From: Mucilaginibacter lappiensis
GTDB lineage: Bacteria > Bacteroidota > Bacteroidia > Sphingobacteriales > Sphingobacteriaceae
Assembly (NCBI RefSeq): GCF_900155965.1
Contig: NZ_FTMG01000004.1
Span: forward strand, 310,001-374,000
DNA length: 64,000 bases
Direction of reading: 5' to 3'
The notes under the pieces: generated by a model
What the model was told of the DNA's origin: nothing
Seen by the model: the letters and a program-made list of their open reading frames with translations, nothing else
The model's database searches: none
In this document: positions 43,595 to 52,460 of the stretch, piece after piece
How positions within the stretch are numbered: position 1 is the stretch's first letter
Layout: each line of letters begins with the position of its first letter
Program-made: the position numbers and the translations under genes

Positions 43595-44803
43595 ATGGAG
43601 TTGAAAAACAGGCACATCATTATATTCTCGCAAATGCAGTTTGACGGCCGCCTGGAGTCAACTAATTATACCATGGCCAAACACTTGGCTAAAGACAATT
43701 ATGTATATTATGTAGATCGGCCTTTTACCTGGAAAGACTATATCAAGTTTAGAGATACCAAAGAGTACAAGATACGAAAACCGCATTTTTTTTCATCGAC
43801 CAACAGTTATATTCAAACCGATATTCCGAATCTTAAAATTATCATTTCTCCTCCGGTGCCATCCATTAACATGCTACCCGAAGGTGTATTTTATCGGGCT
43901 GCAGTCAAATTCAATGAGGGTATTGTAGCCAAAAGGCTCAAGAAGGTGATTAAGCATCTGAATATCAAAGATTATATCTACATCAATTCCTATAACTACA
44001 CCTACCCTACTTTTCATCAACTGATAAAACCGGTATTAACGGTTTATCATTGCGTTGATCCCTTGGTTGAAGAGTATCAGATCAGGCATGGACTGATATC
44101 AGAAGATATTGTTGTAAAAAGTGTCGACCTGGTGATCTGTACCAGCAAACAGTTAAGAGACAGCAAGAAAAAGTTAAACAGTAATTCCTTTTTCATTCCA
44201 AACGCCGCAAACATCACTCACAGTCAAAAAGCACTTGATCCGCAATTATCGGTAGCTGCTATTTTAGCAGACATCAAAAAACCGGTGATCGGTTATTTTG
44301 GAAATATAGAACGACGCATTGATTATGATCTGCTAACCGAAGTATTGCAGCAAAATCCGGATAAGAATTTTGTTTTTGTGGGCCCCATTGACATCGACTA
44401 CTCAGACCATGCCATCTTCAAGGCACCTAACATATCACTAAAGGGCGCCGTCCCTTATGAGGAGATGCCAGCAGTTTTAAAAGGATTTGATGTTGCTATT
44501 ATTCCATTCAAAAAAGATGGGGTGAGCAATGCTATATTCCCGTTAAAACTATTCGAATACCTGGGATCTGGGCGGCCGGTAGTATCAACCGATTTCAATA
44601 TCGATCTGCGCGAATTTACCGGAGATACGGTAGCCTATTGTAGCAACGCAAATGAGTTTTCGGAAGCTTTGAACACAGCGCTTAATGACACTTCTGATCT
44701 GCAGCAAAAAAGACTTGCAATAGCTGCAGAAAATACGTGGGAGCACCGGATCTTAGAAATCGAAAACTTGTTGGCATTAAATTTAGATAGAGTATCTAAA
44801 TAG
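43595..44803 (+). CDS. Glycosyltransferase, GT-B fold (GT1/GT4-like, TuaH-type)
   Basis: The 402-residue protein has a GT-B layout: an N-terminal half with IIIFSQMQFDGRLESTNYTMAKHLAKDNYVYYVDRPF, a middle ITSKQLR-like segment (VDLVICTSKQLRDSKK) and FFIPNAANITH. The C-terminal donor-binding half has PVIGYFGNIERRIDYDLL, FVFVGPID and IIPFKKDGVSNAIFPLKLFEYLGSGRPVVSTD. The E-x7-E-like FEYLGSG motif binds the nucleotide-sugar. It adds a sugar to the lipid-linked repeat unit on the cytoplasmic side. Donor and acceptor are unknown. Confidence 0.87.
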   Translation: MELKNRHIIIFSQMQFDGRLESTNYTMAKHLAKDNYVYYVDRPFTWKDYIKFRDTKEYKIRKPHFFSSTNSYIQTDIPNLKIIISPPVPSINMLPEGVFYRAAVKFNEGIVAKRLKKVIKHLNIKDYIYINSYNYTYPTFHQLIKPVLTVYHCVDPLVEEYQIRHGLISEDIVVKSVDLVICTSKQLRDSKKKLNSNSFFIPNAANITHSQKALDPQLSVAAILADIKKPVIGYFGNIERRIDYDLLTEVLQQNPDKNFVFVGPIDIDYSDHAIFKAPNISLKGAVPYEEMPAVLKGFDVAIIPFKKDGVSNAIFPLKLFEYLGSGRPVVSTDFNIDLREFTGDTVAYCSNANEFSEALNTALNDTSDLQQKRLAIAAENTWEHRILEIENLLALNLDRVSK

Positions 44804-44841
44804 TTAAATTTATAGTATAACGCCTCATAGATAATACACAC

Positions 44842-46029
44842 ATGGATATTATAAAATTAATAGCAACAGTAATTATGGATGTGCTTTTTATATACCTGGG
44901 TGTATATTGCATTTATCTATTTATTTTCTCAGTTGCGGGGAAATTAATACCCATTAAGCAGCCGCAGGTTGCTTCTTCGTTAAGTCGGTTTGTAATTTAT
45001 ATATGTGCTTATAAAGAAGATGAGATTTTATTAAACTCTGCCGCAAGTGCCTTAACTATTGATTATCCTAAAGATTCGTTTCACGTTTGTATTATTGCCG
45101 ATTCACTAAAACCTGAAACCATTGCAAAATTAAAGCAGATGCCTTTACAGGTTCTGGAGGTTTTTTTTGAAAATAGTACTAAGTCTAAAGCACTTAATAA
45201 GGCTATCGAGAACACAGCCGATGGTTTTGACGCTGCTATAGTTTTTGACATCGATAATGTAGCAGCACCCGACTATCTGTACCAGATCAATAACTGGTTA
45301 CAAGCCGGAGAAAGGGTAATACAAGGCCACCGTATAGCCAAAAACGCTAATACCTCAGTAGCTGTACTTGATGGCATTAGCGAAGAGGTTAACAACCACA
45401 TTTTCAGGAAGTCGCAATGGGTATTTAAACTATCTGCAGCTATAATTGGCTCCGGAATGGCACTGGAATACAAGCTATTTAAAGAAACCATGACTAAAAT
45501 AGATGCTGTAGGTGGTTTCGACAAGGAGATGGGATTAATACTTACCCGGCAAAAAATAAGCGTTGCTTACGCTGAAAACGCTTTGGTTTATGACGAAAAG
45601 GTAAGTAATCCTGAAGTATTTAAAAAGCAACGCAAAAGATGGTTATCGGCCCAATTCAATCTACTGCGCAAATATGGTAGCAGCGGATTTGGCCAACTGT
45701 TTTTACACGGCAACTTTGATTACTTCAACGAGATATATCAGATGTCCATATTACCACGGGTATTGATGTTGGGTTTGATGCCTTTTATGCTACTAATCTC
45801 CCTGTTGCTTCCCGGCATAGGTCCGCACTGGTACTTATGGCTTATCGCAACATGCTGCTGTTATATTGGTATTGTTGTTGCTATACCCCGGGAATACTTT
45901 AATAAGCAATTATTTAAAGCAGCTTTAAAGTTGCCGATGATATTTTTTACTATGCTATTGTTATTATTTAAATTAAAAGGTGCCAATAAAAAATTTATAC
46001 ATACACCGCACGATCATACTGCCGCTTAA
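44842..46029 (+). CDS. Membrane-anchored processive-type family 2 glycosyltransferase
   Basis: The 395-residue protein has an N-terminal membrane helix (VLFIYLGVYCIYLFIFSVAG), a GT-A domain with the DxD-like IVFDIDN motif, and the Q-x-x-R-W motif (QRKRW) typical of cellulose- and hyaluronan-synthase-like GT2 enzymes. Two to four C-terminal helices follow (MLGLMPFMLLISLLLPG.., WLIATCCCYIGIVVAI). It probably extends or elaborates the polysaccharide at the inner membrane. It stands 38 bases behind the GT-B gene and 58 before the first peptide-synthetase gene, in the same orientation as both. Confidence 0.88.
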   Translation: MDIIKLIATVIMDVLFIYLGVYCIYLFIFSVAGKLIPIKQPQVASSLSRFVIYICAYKEDEILLNSAASALTIDYPKDSFHVCIIADSLKPETIAKLKQMPLQVLEVFFENSTKSKALNKAIENTADGFDAAIVFDIDNVAAPDYLYQINNWLQAGERVIQGHRIAKNANTSVAVLDGISEEVNNHIFRKSQWVFKLSAAIIGSGMALEYKLFKETMTKIDAVGGFDKEMGLILTRQKISVAYAENALVYDEKVSNPEVFKKQRKRWLSAQFNLLRKYGSSGFGQLFLHGNFDYFNEIYQMSILPRVLMLGLMPFMLLISLLLPGIGPHWYLWLIATCCCYIGIVVAIPREYFNKQLFKAALKLPMIFFTMLLLLFKLKGANKKFIHTPHDHTAA

Positions 46030-46087
46030 TTACGTATATAACACTTGAAGTTGATTATTAACCGGATAAATAATTAAATGTCTCACG

Positions 46088-48745
46088 ATGGCTGTTCCAG
46101 TAAATACAGACGCTATAAATACACTAAACAATACCCAGGTTCATTATCCGAAAGATAAGGCGCTCCATCATCTTATTGCTGATCGGGCTGCACAAATACC
46201 AGATCAAGTAGCGGTGGTGTTTGAAAATCGTTCACTTACTTTTAAACAGGTAAATGAGGCTGCCAATAAGCTGGCCGCGCATTTACTTACCTTCCATATA
46301 CAAACCGGCGATATTATTGGTTTATCAATTGATCGCTCACCTGAAATGGTTATCGCATTGCTGGCTATTCTTAAAACCGGCGCTGCTTATGTACCTCTTG
46401 ATCCTGAATATCCAAAAGACAGGGTTGAGTTCATGATGGATGATTCATCAGCCAAAATATTGCTTACTTCTAAAAAATTTAAAGGGCACTTTGTTTCAGG
46501 GGCCCGGGAAGTTTTGATAGAGGATGCTATTGATAAATTTAATACTTACAGCGCCAACGAACCTGAGACTATAGTTACCGGAGATGACCTGGCTTATGTT
46601 TTATTTACATCAGGTTCAACCGGTAAACCCAAAGGAGTACAAATCAAACACCATAACCTGGTAAACTTTCTGCTCAGCATGCAAAAAGAACCGGGCTTAA
46701 AGGCCGGCGATAACCTGCTTGCGGTTACAACCATCTCATTCGATATTGCCGGACTCGAAATGTTCCTGCCGTTATTAACAGGCGCCAAATTGATTATCAC
46801 TGATGCCATCACTGCAAAAGATGGCCGGGCGTTGATTGATCTGGTTGCTGATCATCAGATAACCGTAATGCAGGCTACTCCTTATACCTGGCGCGTAATG
46901 TTAGAGGCCGGCTGGGAAACAAAGTTCCCGCTCCGGATATTGTGCGGAGGCGAGGCTTTACCAAAAGACCTGATCAATAAACTCATTGCCCGATGTTCTG
47001 AACTATGGAACATGTATGGCCCTACAGAAACTACAGTATGGTCAACCGTAAAACACATTACTAATGATGAGGATATTTCCATAGGTAAACCCATTGATAA
47101 CACCCAGGTTTATATTCTTGATGAAAACCTGAACAACTTTACAGATGGCACCATTGGTGAAATATATATTGGCGGTGATGGTGTTGCAAAGGGTTATTTA
47201 AAACGCCCCGAGCTTACAAACGAACGTTTTGTTGATGATATTTTCTCTGGTATCCCCGGCAGCAAAATGTACCGTACCGGCGATTTAGGCAAGATACGTG
47301 AAGATGGAGAGATTGTTTGTCTCGGTCGTATTGACCACCAGGTGAAAGTTCGTGGTTATCGCATTGAGCTGGAAGAAATAGAACAAAATCTTTTAAAACA
47401 GGACAATGTAAAACAGGCAGTTGTAATAGCCCGTGAAGACACACCCGGTAACCCACGATTGGTAGGTTATGTGGTCATCAACGAACAAAAAAGTGACGGT
47501 GATCTTCGAACCCAATTTGGTACCTGGCAAAGGGGTTTGCTGGAGGTATTACCAGAATATATGGTACCCGATGATTTTGTGATCATGGAAACCATTCCGA
47601 TTACCCCAAATGGGAAAATCGATCGCAAAGCTCTACCAAAACCAAACTATAGTAATATACAACGGGCTGGCGAGATAGTAGCTCCGCGCACCAGTAACGA
47701 AAAACTGGTAGCTGATATCTGGAAAGAGCTAATGGGGGTGGAAACCATCAGCATTCTTGATAATTTCTTTGAACTGGGTGGCCGATCATTGGTGGCTGTT
47801 AAGATTATGGCCCGCCTGGAACAGGAAACAGGTAAACGCCTGCCGTTGGCTACGCTTTTTGAACATTCTACAGTAGAGAAACTGGCTGCCCGGCTCGAGG
47901 TTGATGCTACCTCTATTACCTGGGAGTCATTAGTTCCGATAAAGCCCGATGGTACAAAAATGCCGCTTTATATTGTACACGGTGCGGGTCTAAATGTATT
48001 ATTATTTAATGCCCTGGCCATGAATATGGACGCAGAACAACCAGTTTATGGTCTTCAGGCTAAGGGACTTAACGGTATTGATGAACCCTTGGATGTAATG
48101 GAGGAGATAGCAGCTAATTATATCGCTGAGATCGTAGCCAAAAATCCAGATGGGCCCTATGCGCTTGCTGGCTACTCTTTAGGTGGCATCATTGCCTACG
48201 AAATGGCTAATCAATTGATGGCTGCGGGTAAAGAGGTTAAAATGCTGGCCATGTTTGATACTTATGCTGATTTGTCGACTGTTAATGATCCCCTGTTGAA
48301 AAAAGTATTTAACAAAGTAACATTGGTTTTAAAACAGATAGGTTACAGTCTGGTATTACTTGCAGAAGACCCTAAACGCACTATTGAATATAAAAGCCTG
48401 ATTCTCAAACGAAAGATTATTAAACTCTTCTGGAAAATAGCTCCCGGTAAAGACGAGAAGAAAGAAGGCTTTTTTGCTTATGATAATGAGATAGACGAAG
48501 CGAGTGAAAAAGCACTGCGTAATTATATTTTAAAACCGTTGCCTATCGCCATTGAATTATTCAGGGCAAAAAAACGCACTTTTTATATGGCTGATTTTAA
48601 TTTTCTGGGATGGCGGCCATTTGCCAAAAAAGGCGTTCATGTACATGAAATACCCGGCGAACATAATACCATTTTTGCTCCACCAAACGATAAGGAGTTT
48701 GCTGTGGTACTACAAAACTGCCTTGATCAGGTATCAAAAAATTAA
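46088..48745 (+). CDS. Stand-alone nonribosomal peptide synthetase-like A-PCP-TE protein
   Basis: The 885-residue protein has an adenylation domain (about 25-530: YVLFTSGSTGKPKGVQIKHH, MYGPTETTVWST, YRTGDLGKI, PNGKIDRKALPKP), a carrier domain (DNFFELGGRSLVAVKI, pantetheine Ser567) and a type I thioesterase (about 620-885, IVHGAGLN.., GYSLGG with Ser697). There is no condensation domain. Hand alignment of pocket residues gives D-I-L-Y-L-G-M-V-W, close to the glycine-type code DILQLGLIWK, so a small amino acid is likely. The A-PCP-TE part closely resembles that of the synthetase at 59074. It may supply, dimerise or transfer an aminoacyl unit; without a C domain it cannot form a peptide bond by the usual route. 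Confidence 0.93.
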   Translation: MAVPVNTDAINTLNNTQVHYPKDKALHHLIADRAAQIPDQVAVVFENRSLTFKQVNEAANKLAAHLLTFHIQTGDIIGLSIDRSPEMVIALLAILKTGAAYVPLDPEYPKDRVEFMMDDSSAKILLTSKKFKGHFVSGAREVLIEDAIDKFNTYSANEPETIVTGDDLAYVLFTSGSTGKPKGVQIKHHNLVNFLLSMQKEPGLKAGDNLLAVTTISFDIAGLEMFLPLLTGAKLIITDAITAKDGRALIDLVADHQITVMQATPYTWRVMLEAGWETKFPLRILCGGEALPKDLINKLIARCSELWNMYGPTETTVWSTVKHITNDEDISIGKPIDNTQVYILDENLNNFTDGTIGEIYIGGDGVAKGYLKRPELTNERFVDDIFSGIPGSKMYRTGDLGKIREDGEIVCLGRIDHQVKVRGYRIELEEIEQNLLKQDNVKQAVVIAREDTPGNPRLVGYVVINEQKSDGDLRTQFGTWQRGLLEVLPEYMVPDDFVIMETIPITPNGKIDRKALPKPNYSNIQRAGEIVAPRTSNEKLVADIWKELMGVETISILDNFFELGGRSLVAVKIMARLEQETGKRLPLATLFEHSTVEKLAARLEVDATSITWESLVPIKPDGTKMPLYIVHGAGLNVLLFNALAMNMDAEQPVYGLQAKGLNGIDEPLDVMEEIAANYIAEIVAKNPDGPYALAGYSLGGIIAYEMANQLMAAGKEVKMLAMFDTYADLSTVNDPLLKKVFNKVTLVLKQIGYSLVLLAEDPKRTIEYKSLILKRKIIKLFWKIAPGKDEKKEGFFAYDNEIDEASEKALRNYILKPLPIAIELFRAKKRTFYMADFNFLGWRPFAKKGVHVHEIPGEHNTIFAPPNDKEFAVVLQNCLDQVSKN

Positions 48746-48773
48746 AAATTAACTATACTATTAACTGATCTGT

Positions 48774-48810
48774 CGCCCAATAATATTAATTTATTATTGG
48801 GTGATTTTTT
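48774..48810. terminator. Convergent terminator hairpin
   Basis: Twelve-base arms (48774-48785 and 48792-48803, CGCCCAATAATA with one G.T pair) enclose TTAATT and are followed by ATTTTTT. The stem lies 28 bases after the A-PCP-TE stop and its right arm covers the stop codon of the minus-strand acyltransferase gene at 48794. Confidence 0.75.
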
Positions 48811-49933
48811 GAAAGCGTTTTTTGATCTTCAAAAATGGCTTTTCGTACCCATAATAAGAAGCCGAAGCCAGGGCAATAGTCCCTCCTATTGTTGCTACAT
48901 AAATTATTATATTTTCGGTAAACATTCCCCCGGACGGCTGATACTTTTTAACCAGGTACAACACCAGGAAAAGCACAAACTTGTGCAACAGATATATGCC
49001 ATATGAAATTTGACCGATATAATCCAGGTATCGATGATTTAATGAATAGATGCTTGTTTTAGCTTCGCAAAGGTTCACAATAAGTAAAGATGACATAAAA
49101 GCGATCAAAACATCCCCATGAGGGATATCATAATTAATATACGCCCCCAGATAAATAACATAGGTAACCAATAATAAAACCTGGAACCATTTTTTAAAGA
49201 TCACATCAAAGAGCGCCTGAAATTTAAAATCAAATTCTGGGTGTTTGGTATTATAGTAAATAACTGCTACTACCCCTCCTATCATCATATTATCATACCG
49301 GGCGTAGTACAAAACTAAATGCAGGGTTTGATAAATAGGATTTTCACCGGCCAATTTTCCAAATACCAGTTGAATTGTTATAATCAGAACTATAAAAAGC
49401 AGCAAAGCGTAAAGAATATGCTTCAGCTTTTTAATCCTGAAAAAATGTGGGTGAAAGATATAAAACTGCTCTTCTGTACCAATTGACCATATCGGATCCA
49501 TAATAGCAGGTAACAGATTCAAACAAAAGGCAAGATTAGGCAAAAATAACACCGAAAGCCATAATGCGGTGCCTGACCCACCCGGGTAAATAAAAAAACC
49601 AAACAAAACTACCAGGAAGTATAAAGGCCATATCCTCAAAAGCCTACGTATATAAAATGCTTTAAAATTAACAGCCTTGAAGTTTTTCTTTTCTTCGAGC
49701 AATAAATAAGTTATTAAAAAGCCACTCAATGAAAAAAAAATGGTTACACCGATCTTTCCTAAATTAAGCACGCTAAAATGTGGGATACGGGATATGTTAA
49801 AATTAGCCTTGTGTAATTCAATATGTGCTACAACTACCATCAGTGCAGCCAAAGCCCTGATCCCATTCAAATTGGGGAAATGTAACTTGGGGTGATTTTT
49901 ACTCAATGAAACTTGTTTCGTTCCATCATCCAT
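48794..49933 (-). CDS. Acyltransferase 3 (OafA/YrhL-type) membrane protein
   Basis: The 379-residue protein has about ten membrane helices and the acyltransferase-3 opening FPNLNGIRALAALMVVVAHIELHK with the conserved RA..V..H pattern, then GVTIFFSLSGFLITYLLLEEK and RRLLRIWPLYFLVV. IGTEEQFY is the IW-type motif in the middle. Family members move acyl groups to extracytoplasmic glycans. It is on the opposite strand to the rest of the cluster and convergent with the A-PCP-TE gene, so it has its own promoter in the 213-base spacer after 49933. A role in acylating the exopolysaccharide is likely from context. Confidence 0.92.
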   Translation of the reverse strand: MDDGTKQVSLSKNHPKLHFPNLNGIRALAALMVVVAHIELHKANFNISRIPHFSVLNLGKIGVTIFFSLSGFLITYLLLEEKKNFKAVNFKAFYIRRLLRIWPLYFLVVLFGFFIYPGGSGTALWLSVLFLPNLAFCLNLLPAIMDPIWSIGTEEQFYIFHPHFFRIKKLKHILYALLLFIVLIITIQLVFGKLAGENPIYQTLHLVLYYARYDNMMIGGVVAVIYYNTKHPEFDFKFQALFDVIFKKWFQVLLLVTYVIYLGAYINYDIPHGDVLIAFMSSLLIVNLCEAKTSIYSLNHRYLDYIGQISYGIYLLHKFVLFLVLYLVKKYQPSGGMFTENIIIYVATIGGTIALASASYYGYEKPFLKIKKRFQKITQ

Positions 49934-50146
49934 AGCTATTCTATATTATAATTTAACTTTTAGATAATTTTTTCCGATTAAGAAACAACAGGTTAAACAC
50001 TTCTGTATCAATAATGATGATACCCATATTGCAGCTCATTAAATAATGCCAATCACGGTTTGCATTACACGTTTAACCTTGCTATGGCTTAACTTTTGTG
50101 TATATTAACACGTAAAACAATCCATATTCGGTGCTAATCATTGTAC

Positions 50147-51070
50147 ATGAAAAAAGTTTCTATTGTTACTGTAAATTTTAATCAGTCGGCTGTAACTGAG
50201 GATTTGCTTGAATCAATAGAAAAATTGAACAGCTACAAAAACATACAAATTATTGTAGTTGATAATGCAAGTATAGCAAATCCCTTACCAGAGTGGTCTT
50301 TAAAATATCCACACATAGTTTTTATACGTTCGGAAGTTAACCTGGGTTTTGCAGGAGGAAACAATCTGGGTATTAAAGAAGCAACCGGCGATTACCTTTT
50401 CCTGGTTAATAACGATACTGAATTTACTTCTGGATTGGTCGAAAAATTGCTTCAGGTAATGGATGCTAACCCTGAAGTGGGTATGATATCTCCCATGATC
50501 AAATACTACAGCAATAAGCAGCTTATACAATATGCTGGTTATACGCCCATGAATTATTATACCTGTCGTAATAGTTGTATTGGGTTAAAACAAAAAGACA
50601 TGGGTCAATATGATCATATTACGGGCCCTACAGCATATTGCCATGGCGCCGCGATGATGATCAGGAAAGAAGCCACCGATAAAGCTGGGTTAATGAGTGA
50701 GAGTTTTTTCCTATACTATGAAGAAGTTGATTGGTGCGAACATATCATTAAAGTTGGGTATAAGGCCTGGGTTTGTACTGATGCCCTGATCTATCATAAA
50801 GAATCAGTTTCTGTAGGTAAAAAAAGTAAACTAAAAGAGTACTTTATGAATCGAAATCGAATACTCTTTATACGTCGGAATGCATCTTTGAGCAAAATGC
50901 TGATCTTTTATATTTACTTTTTACTTCTTGTGGTGCCACGTAACTTAATAGCTTACCTTAAATCGGGGAACCGCAATTTTATACCTATGCTTTTTAAGGC
51001 TATTTGGTGGAATTTTACACACTCAAAAAACAGCAATAATTTAGGTTATCCCATTAACACCATCAAATGA
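50147..51070 (+). CDS. Family 2 glycosyltransferase, rhamnosyltransferase-like
   Basis: A TTG two codons upstream (50141) is possible, but ATG at 50147 (MKKVSIVTVNFNQSAV) is the standard family start and gives 307 residues. The GT-A features are IVTVNFN, VIVVDNAS-like (IQIIVVDNAS), NLGFAGGNNLGIKEATGDYLFLVNNDTEF with the DxD-like NND, and FFLYYEEVDWCEHI. A C-terminal hydrophobic segment (MLIFYIYFLLLVVPRN) may hold it at the membrane. This pattern is shared by rhamnosyltransferases of O-antigen and exopolysaccharide clusters. Its last four bases overlap the start of the next gene (ATGA). Confidence 0.9.
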   Translation: MKKVSIVTVNFNQSAVTEDLLESIEKLNSYKNIQIIVVDNASIANPLPEWSLKYPHIVFIRSEVNLGFAGGNNLGIKEATGDYLFLVNNDTEFTSGLVEKLLQVMDANPEVGMISPMIKYYSNKQLIQYAGYTPMNYYTCRNSCIGLKQKDMGQYDHITGPTAYCHGAAMMIRKEATDKAGLMSESFFLYYEEVDWCEHIIKVGYKAWVCTDALIYHKESVSVGKKSKLKEYFMNRNRILFIRRNASLSKMLIFYIYFLLLVVPRNLIAYLKSGNRNFIPMLFKAIWWNFTHSKNSNNLGYPINTIK

Positions 51071-52239
51071 AAATCACATTATTCCTAAGCCTGATCATTG
51101 TATTTTACACCTTTGCCGGTTATGGGATACTTTTGTATTTCATCATTCGTGTTAAAAGGATATTTAAGGGCATTAAAACGGTAGCAGAGGATCTGGATAA
51201 TTTGCCTACATGTACGCTGGTAGTTGCCGCTTATAACGAAGAGGGGTTTATAAAGGATAAAATAGCGAATACGCTTTTACTAAACTATCCTGCTGGAAAA
51301 CTAAACCTGCTTTTTATAACGGATGGTTCATCTGATGATACACCAAACATCATAGCGCAATACCCACAAATCCAATTACTACATCAACCACAACGAGCTG
51401 GTAAAATAGCAGCTATACACCGTGCTATGGAGTTTGTGCATACCGATGCTGTTGTGTTTACAGATGCCAACACTTTTTTAAATAAAAATGCCTTAATAAA
51501 AATATGCAGGCATTATAGTGATATCACAGTTGGGGCGGTAGCCGGGGAAAAACGTGTACACTTTGATGAAAATGCAGATGCGAGTGCTGCCGGCGAAGGT
51601 TTTTATTGGAAATATGAATCAGCTTTAAAAAAATGGGATTCTGAACTTTATTCTGTTGTTGGGGCAGCTGGTGAATTATTTAGTGTAAGACGATCGCTTT
51701 ATCAACCCGTTCCACCTGATACCGTACTGGACGACTTTATGATATCTATGCTGATAGCAAAAAATGGATATCGTATTGTATATGAACCTGAGGCCTATGC
51801 CACTGAAACAGCCTCGGAAAACGTATCAGAGGAATTAAAAAGAAAGGTCAGAATAGCAGCCGGAGGAATACAGTCTATTTTGCGTTTAAGAAGTCTATTT
51901 AATCCTCTTCGTAACCCAGTACTTTCATTTCAATATATCAGTCACCGGGTTTTACGATGGACCATAACTCCCTTTTTATTGATAATATCATTTGCACTAA
52001 ATATCATATTGGCGCTTGAACCCGGAGCAACCGGATATCAGTTGCTTTTATTGGCTCAAATATTGTTTTATATATTGGCGCTGTTAGGCTTTATCATGGA
52101 AAAGAAGCAACTGCGAATAAAAATATTATTTATACCATATTATTTTTGCGTGATGAACTATGCGGTTCTGGCTGGTATTATCAGGTATTTCACCAGCAAA
52201 CAAAGTGCGGTTTGGGAAAAGGTACAACGTAAGCAATAG
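51067..52239 (+). CDS. Membrane-anchored family 2 glycosyltransferase
   Basis: The 390-residue protein has an N-terminal helix (ITLFLSLIIVFYTFAGYGILLYFII), a GT-A domain (TCTLVVAAYNEEGFIKDKI, LLFITDGSSDDT, VVFTDANTFL) and a two- to three-helix C-terminal region. The catalytic Asp pair DGSSDDT and DAN are clear, and VLDDFMISM fits the acceptor-binding ED-like motif. Q/R-x-x-R-W appears as SHRVLRWTITP. Because it overlaps the previous GT2 by 4 bases, the two act on the same glycan. A 221-base spacer with no recognisable feature follows before the hybrid PKS gene. Confidence 0.88.
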   Translation: MKITLFLSLIIVFYTFAGYGILLYFIIRVKRIFKGIKTVAEDLDNLPTCTLVVAAYNEEGFIKDKIANTLLLNYPAGKLNLLFITDGSSDDTPNIIAQYPQIQLLHQPQRAGKIAAIHRAMEFVHTDAVVFTDANTFLNKNALIKICRHYSDITVGAVAGEKRVHFDENADASAAGEGFYWKYESALKKWDSELYSVVGAAGELFSVRRSLYQPVPPDTVLDDFMISMLIAKNGYRIVYEPEAYATETASENVSEELKRKVRIAAGGIQSILRLRSLFNPLRNPVLSFQYISHRVLRWTITPFLLIISFALNIILALEPGATGYQLLLLAQILFYILALLGFIMEKKQLRIKILFIPYYFCVMNYAVLAGIIRYFTSKQSAVWEKVQRKQ

Positions 52240-52460
52240 TTAACACTTAAGCGGAAGTTTAATAAAAACTCTCAAAGTGGTTAAATTATTATCACCAGAG
52301 ATTAAATACACGCTTAATTAATTTTATTTCGTTAAATTAAAATATAGCTATATAAAACATATAAAATGGCTATCTTGAACTGGGTTAAAGTTCCTGCAAA
52401 TAACTTTAAAAACCATTAACAAATGGTCTGACCGGCGCAGATAGTCACCCTTGTCAACTC

